NCBI GenBank assembly: GCA_964423505.1
Contig: CAYREX010000018.1
Location: 1 to 60,166, forward strand
Direction: 5' to 3'
Source of the DNA: CAYREX01 sp964423505
Lineage (GTDB): Bacteria; Fermentibacterota; Fermentibacteria; Fermentibacterales; JCC-6
Length of the DNA stretch: 60,166 bases
Shown: positions 59,201 through 60,166 of the stretch, in pieces
Numbering within the stretch: the first letter of the stretch is position 1
Layout of the letters: each line of letters starts with the position of its first letter
The notes under the pieces: generated by a model
Seen by the model: the letters and a program-made list of their open reading frames with translations, nothing else
Told to the model about the DNA's origin: nothing
The model's database searches: none
Program-made: the position numbers and the translations under genes

Positions 59201-59419
59201 GCCTCCGCCAGGGTCTCCATGACGTGGGCCGAAGGGGGAGAGGACTTCCCGGTATGGTTCCTCGACGGGATGCAGGACGGGCTGTCGCTGCGAACCAGCG
59301 CCAGGGTCGGCAGGAGGCTCGCCTCCGGCCTGGAGGTGGCCCTCACCCACTGGGGCAGGAGCTACGGCCCGGAGGGGTGGTCCCAGAGGACCGGACTGGA
59401 GGGGACGGTGACCTTCTGA
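56288..59419 (+). CDS. Large outer membrane protein with VGEGxG modules, unknown function
   Basis: The product is 1043 aa from GTG 56288 (GTGA overlap), with a signal peptide (LALAALLGAVPFRV). Three related modules are visible: VGEGEGSYDRDSLGHYVY near 384-401, AWVGEGQGTHLPRRYVQI near 434-451, and YVGEGEGSYSYDQESGQYY near 753-771. Before them, residues ~265-320 have a strand-turn unit (PGSERVWLDGRLLQ...YEMEYAAGLLTFTPR) that recurs in large FCB outer membrane proteins, including SprA-type translocons. From ~450 to the end, long alternating strands run on and end in GTVTF, consistent with a barrel. It could be an outer membrane partner of the PorU/PorV-like system, but it is under half the length of SprA. 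Confidence 0.65.
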   Translation: MTAPVLALAALLGAVPFRVSLESDGSAFLALPDSLWASPSGILAFSGEDTLDAAPAVRAGRSGVMLEPSPEAGDTVIVSGTRMQLSVPSSFRLDLSPTDGDTSSGADALLLASPEPYSREGLYISGTKRIGLSVGSGGGLDQGTRITLQGSAAPGITVSGSVTDQDLGGASSSELVSQLDRVMLSVTAERWRARLGDMEWSSGRAEHGPFSFRRELSGMELSVDPAAGATALAGYGTTGDTDRRAVFYTDEGVQGPYEVTSGWEVVPGSERVWLDGRLLQRGASADYEMEYAAGLLTFTPRRLVREDQRVEVTFLQRGDGFRSELVTVSGSLAAGPATVSVTGLSAGDRRDAPLGFILTPEAEEAIRDAGEDPAEAWLDGAEEVGEGEGSYDRDSLGHYVYRGPGQGSWTVHFGRPPESPGDYLYDSSLGGYAWVGEGQGTHLPRRYVQIPTSYSTGGTSMDLLLGDLEAGLDVALSRRVGNLFAREGTTREGLLASGSLSMRFREGGPGIGLIGRAVTGGYAAPSALEGDSSLAAWSLPPSYEGNDELAGAWVGGRALLVRADARLPESGGSMERLRVTSAGELGAFGFMLRGSGVDRRGVPVVRDGTKRSLGADLSLGLGRLTPSAGGSWSDESWADSVSGRELSGYAGLSLQEGGLLAGTRLELARDGREGTPGGPRSVFRARLEASGSPGGMRLGGSVEHSATDWDSGGSLQADAVSVSASGTMGGLWLQAVYGGSGTVSRSVDIIYEYVGEGEGSYSYDQESGQYYPDPEGDYEVLYVPGSEQGIVTEAELDITLSGSWDGGGMVGSGTLSAAGEDRLRVLLLLDGFDTGLEGGYDLELAPWLSWDDGLLRRLSVSARRADERTGYSGAGITRERRWSLEVEPRLLPLPRLTLSTSAGASRTRTSLYTPRDVVTLRLAVDPELDLAAAPDPGLLLSLESRRDRESGLRAVMYGAAPHLSFSGGGWTASARVSMTWAEGGEDFPVWFLDGMQDGLSLRTSARVGRRLASGLEVALTHWGRSYGPEGWSQRTGLEGTVTF

Positions 59420-60166
59420 CCGCCGCCGTTCTCTGGCTGGCGCTGCTCCTGCAGCCCTCGCCGGGAGACACGCTGGACGTCGCCCTCTCCGGGGGGCCGC
59501 CCCTTCCGGAGCCTTACGAGCTCGGCAGCGGGCGGGTGGCTCTCGAGGACTCCGCGCTCGCCGGTCTGCAGGAATCGCTGCTCTCCTGGTACCTGGACAG
59601 GGGGTACCCGTTCGCCTACGCGGCCATGTCGGTCACATCACCGGGCACGCTGTCCGTATCCGTGGTTCCCGGCAGGCACGCCGGACTGGAGTCGGTCCTG
59701 ATCGTCGGCGCCGAGGGCACCGACCCCGAGGTCTACACGAGGCTGCTCCGTCTCCGGCCGGGCGAGCCCTTCGAGAGGGAGCCGGTCAGGCAGTGGAGGT
59801 CGGCCATCGGTAGGCTCCCTTTCGTCGCTTCAGTAGGCCCCTCGTCGGTGGCTCTCGGCACGATGGGTGACATCCTTCTCGTGCAGGAGGTCACCGAGGC
59901 GCCGGACGGCAGCTTCCAGGCGGACCTGGACTGGGACGGAGCGGATCTCCAGGGCGGCGGGGAGGTGGTGGTGCTCAACCTGGCCGGGACGGCGAGGCAG
60001 CTCGAGCTGCGCGGGGAGACCCGCAGCTGGGGCGGGGTGGATGCCGGTCTCCGTTACAGGGAGCCGTGGCTCTTCGACCTGCCCCTCTCGGCGGAGCTGT
60101 CCATGGAGCAGCAGACGCCCGAGAGCGCCTGGGTGGAGAGGGAGGCGCACCTGCAGCTGTTCTGGG
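59416..60166 (+). CDS. Omp85/BamA-TamA-like protein, N-terminal part, inferred CTG start (partial)
   Basis: The frame is open from CTG 59416, which overlaps the preceding stop (CTGA), to the window end (250 codons). The CTG opens a signal peptide (LTAAVLWLALLLQPSPGD); the first conventional starts lie inside the mature protein. Residues ~45-86 and ~91-158 look like two POTRA domains (SWYLDRGYPFAYAAMSV; LESVLIVGAE then LLRLRPGEPFE and VRQWRSAIGRLPFVASV). After that, strands of the barrel begin (FQADLDWDGAD, VDAGLRYREPWLF). BamA/TamA relatives insert outer membrane proteins; this one could help assemble the barrels in the same locus. Which subfamily is not decidable from the visible part. Confidence 0.8.
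   Translation, partial: MTAAVLWLALLLQPSPGDTLDVALSGGPPLPEPYELGSGRVALEDSALAGLQESLLSWYLDRGYPFAYAAMSVTSPGTLSVSVVPGRHAGLESVLIVGAEGTDPEVYTRLLRLRPGEPFEREPVRQWRSAIGRLPFVASVGPSSVALGTMGDILLVQEVTEAPDGSFQADLDWDGADLQGGGEVVVLNLAGTARQLELRGETRSWGGVDAGLRYREPWLFDLPLSAELSMEQQTPESAWVEREAHLQLFW

Noticed and set aside
56288..59419. Calling the large barrel-like protein SprA (type IX translocon)
   Set aside because: It has a similar strand-turn motif and a suggestive location, but is less than half the SprA length and I cannot confirm the family by eye.
1..60166. CRISPR arrays, tRNA or rRNA genes, insertion sequences, prophage
   Set aside because: No regularly spaced repeats, cloverleaf-like or rRNA-like stretches, transposase motifs or phage structural genes were seen; intergenic gaps are all under 300 bases.

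Overview
This is a gene-dense, visibly high-GC bacterial window with nearly all space coding, many 1-11 bp gene overlaps, and no rRNA, tRNA, CRISPR array, insertion sequence or phage gene that I can see. The gene content points to a diderm, LPS-bearing bacterium of the FCB superphylum. The signs are an LptD-like protein, heptose-phosphate genes, an Omp85 start, a PorU-like/PorV-like pair, and several secreted proteins ending in a type A sorting-like domain. A candidate phylum such as Fermentibacterota or a relative would fit, but that placement is inference from gene style, not a search. Arginine is very often AGG and isoleucine often ATA, and promoters look sigma70-like (TTGACA-N17-TAnnnT).

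Layout. 1-3.1 kb: two tandem exported proteins with sorting-like C-termini (the first cut by the window edge) around a MetW-like methyltransferase. 3.1-8.3 kb (+): rseC-like, tldD, tldE/pmbA, archease, rtcB, ending in a long inverted repeat. 8.3-11.1 kb (-): trxA-trxB-protein disulfide oxidoreductase-outer membrane protein. 11.3-15 kb: an exported protein, a glycosyltransferase plus sugar-phosphate transferase pair, and HU with its own promoter and terminator. 15.1-19.9 kb (-): LpoA-like lipoprotein, ROK kinase, LptD. 20.2-24.5 kb (-): DUF3467, YbbR-like, a membrane-anchored unknown, rpoZ and a parvulin lipoprotein. 24.5-27.6 kb (+): heptose kinase, heptose nucleotidyltransferase and a membrane glycosyltransferase.

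27.7-39.1 kb (+) is a housekeeping block: membrane pyrophosphatase, nfu, rsmB, a PASTA protein, rpe, then ffh-rpsP-khpA-rimM-trmD-rplS-rnhB-yraN and comM. 39-44 kb (-): an SH3-like exported protein with a methyltransferase, then zur-znuA-znuC-znuB with a promoter and Zur-box-like dyad. 44.1-60.2 kb (+) is the most distinctive region: yggS, divIVA, then a nearly gapless cell-surface locus with a C25 (gingipain/PorU-like) protein, a PorV-like barrel, two secreted zinc metallopeptidases with sorting-like C-termini, a DUF5683-like protein, a beta-propeller-like protein, a 1043-residue outer membrane protein with repeated VGEGxG modules, and an Omp85-type protein running off the end. I read it as a type IX-like secretion/anchoring locus with cargo alongside.

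A second theme is start-codon use. Besides many TTG and GTG starts, at least four genes (rfaE2, rnhB, yraN, the Omp85 gene) appear to start at CTG, and two more (the glycosyltransferase and trmD) may do so, often inside a CTGA overlap with the upstream stop. Such genes would be truncated or missed by standard gene calling.
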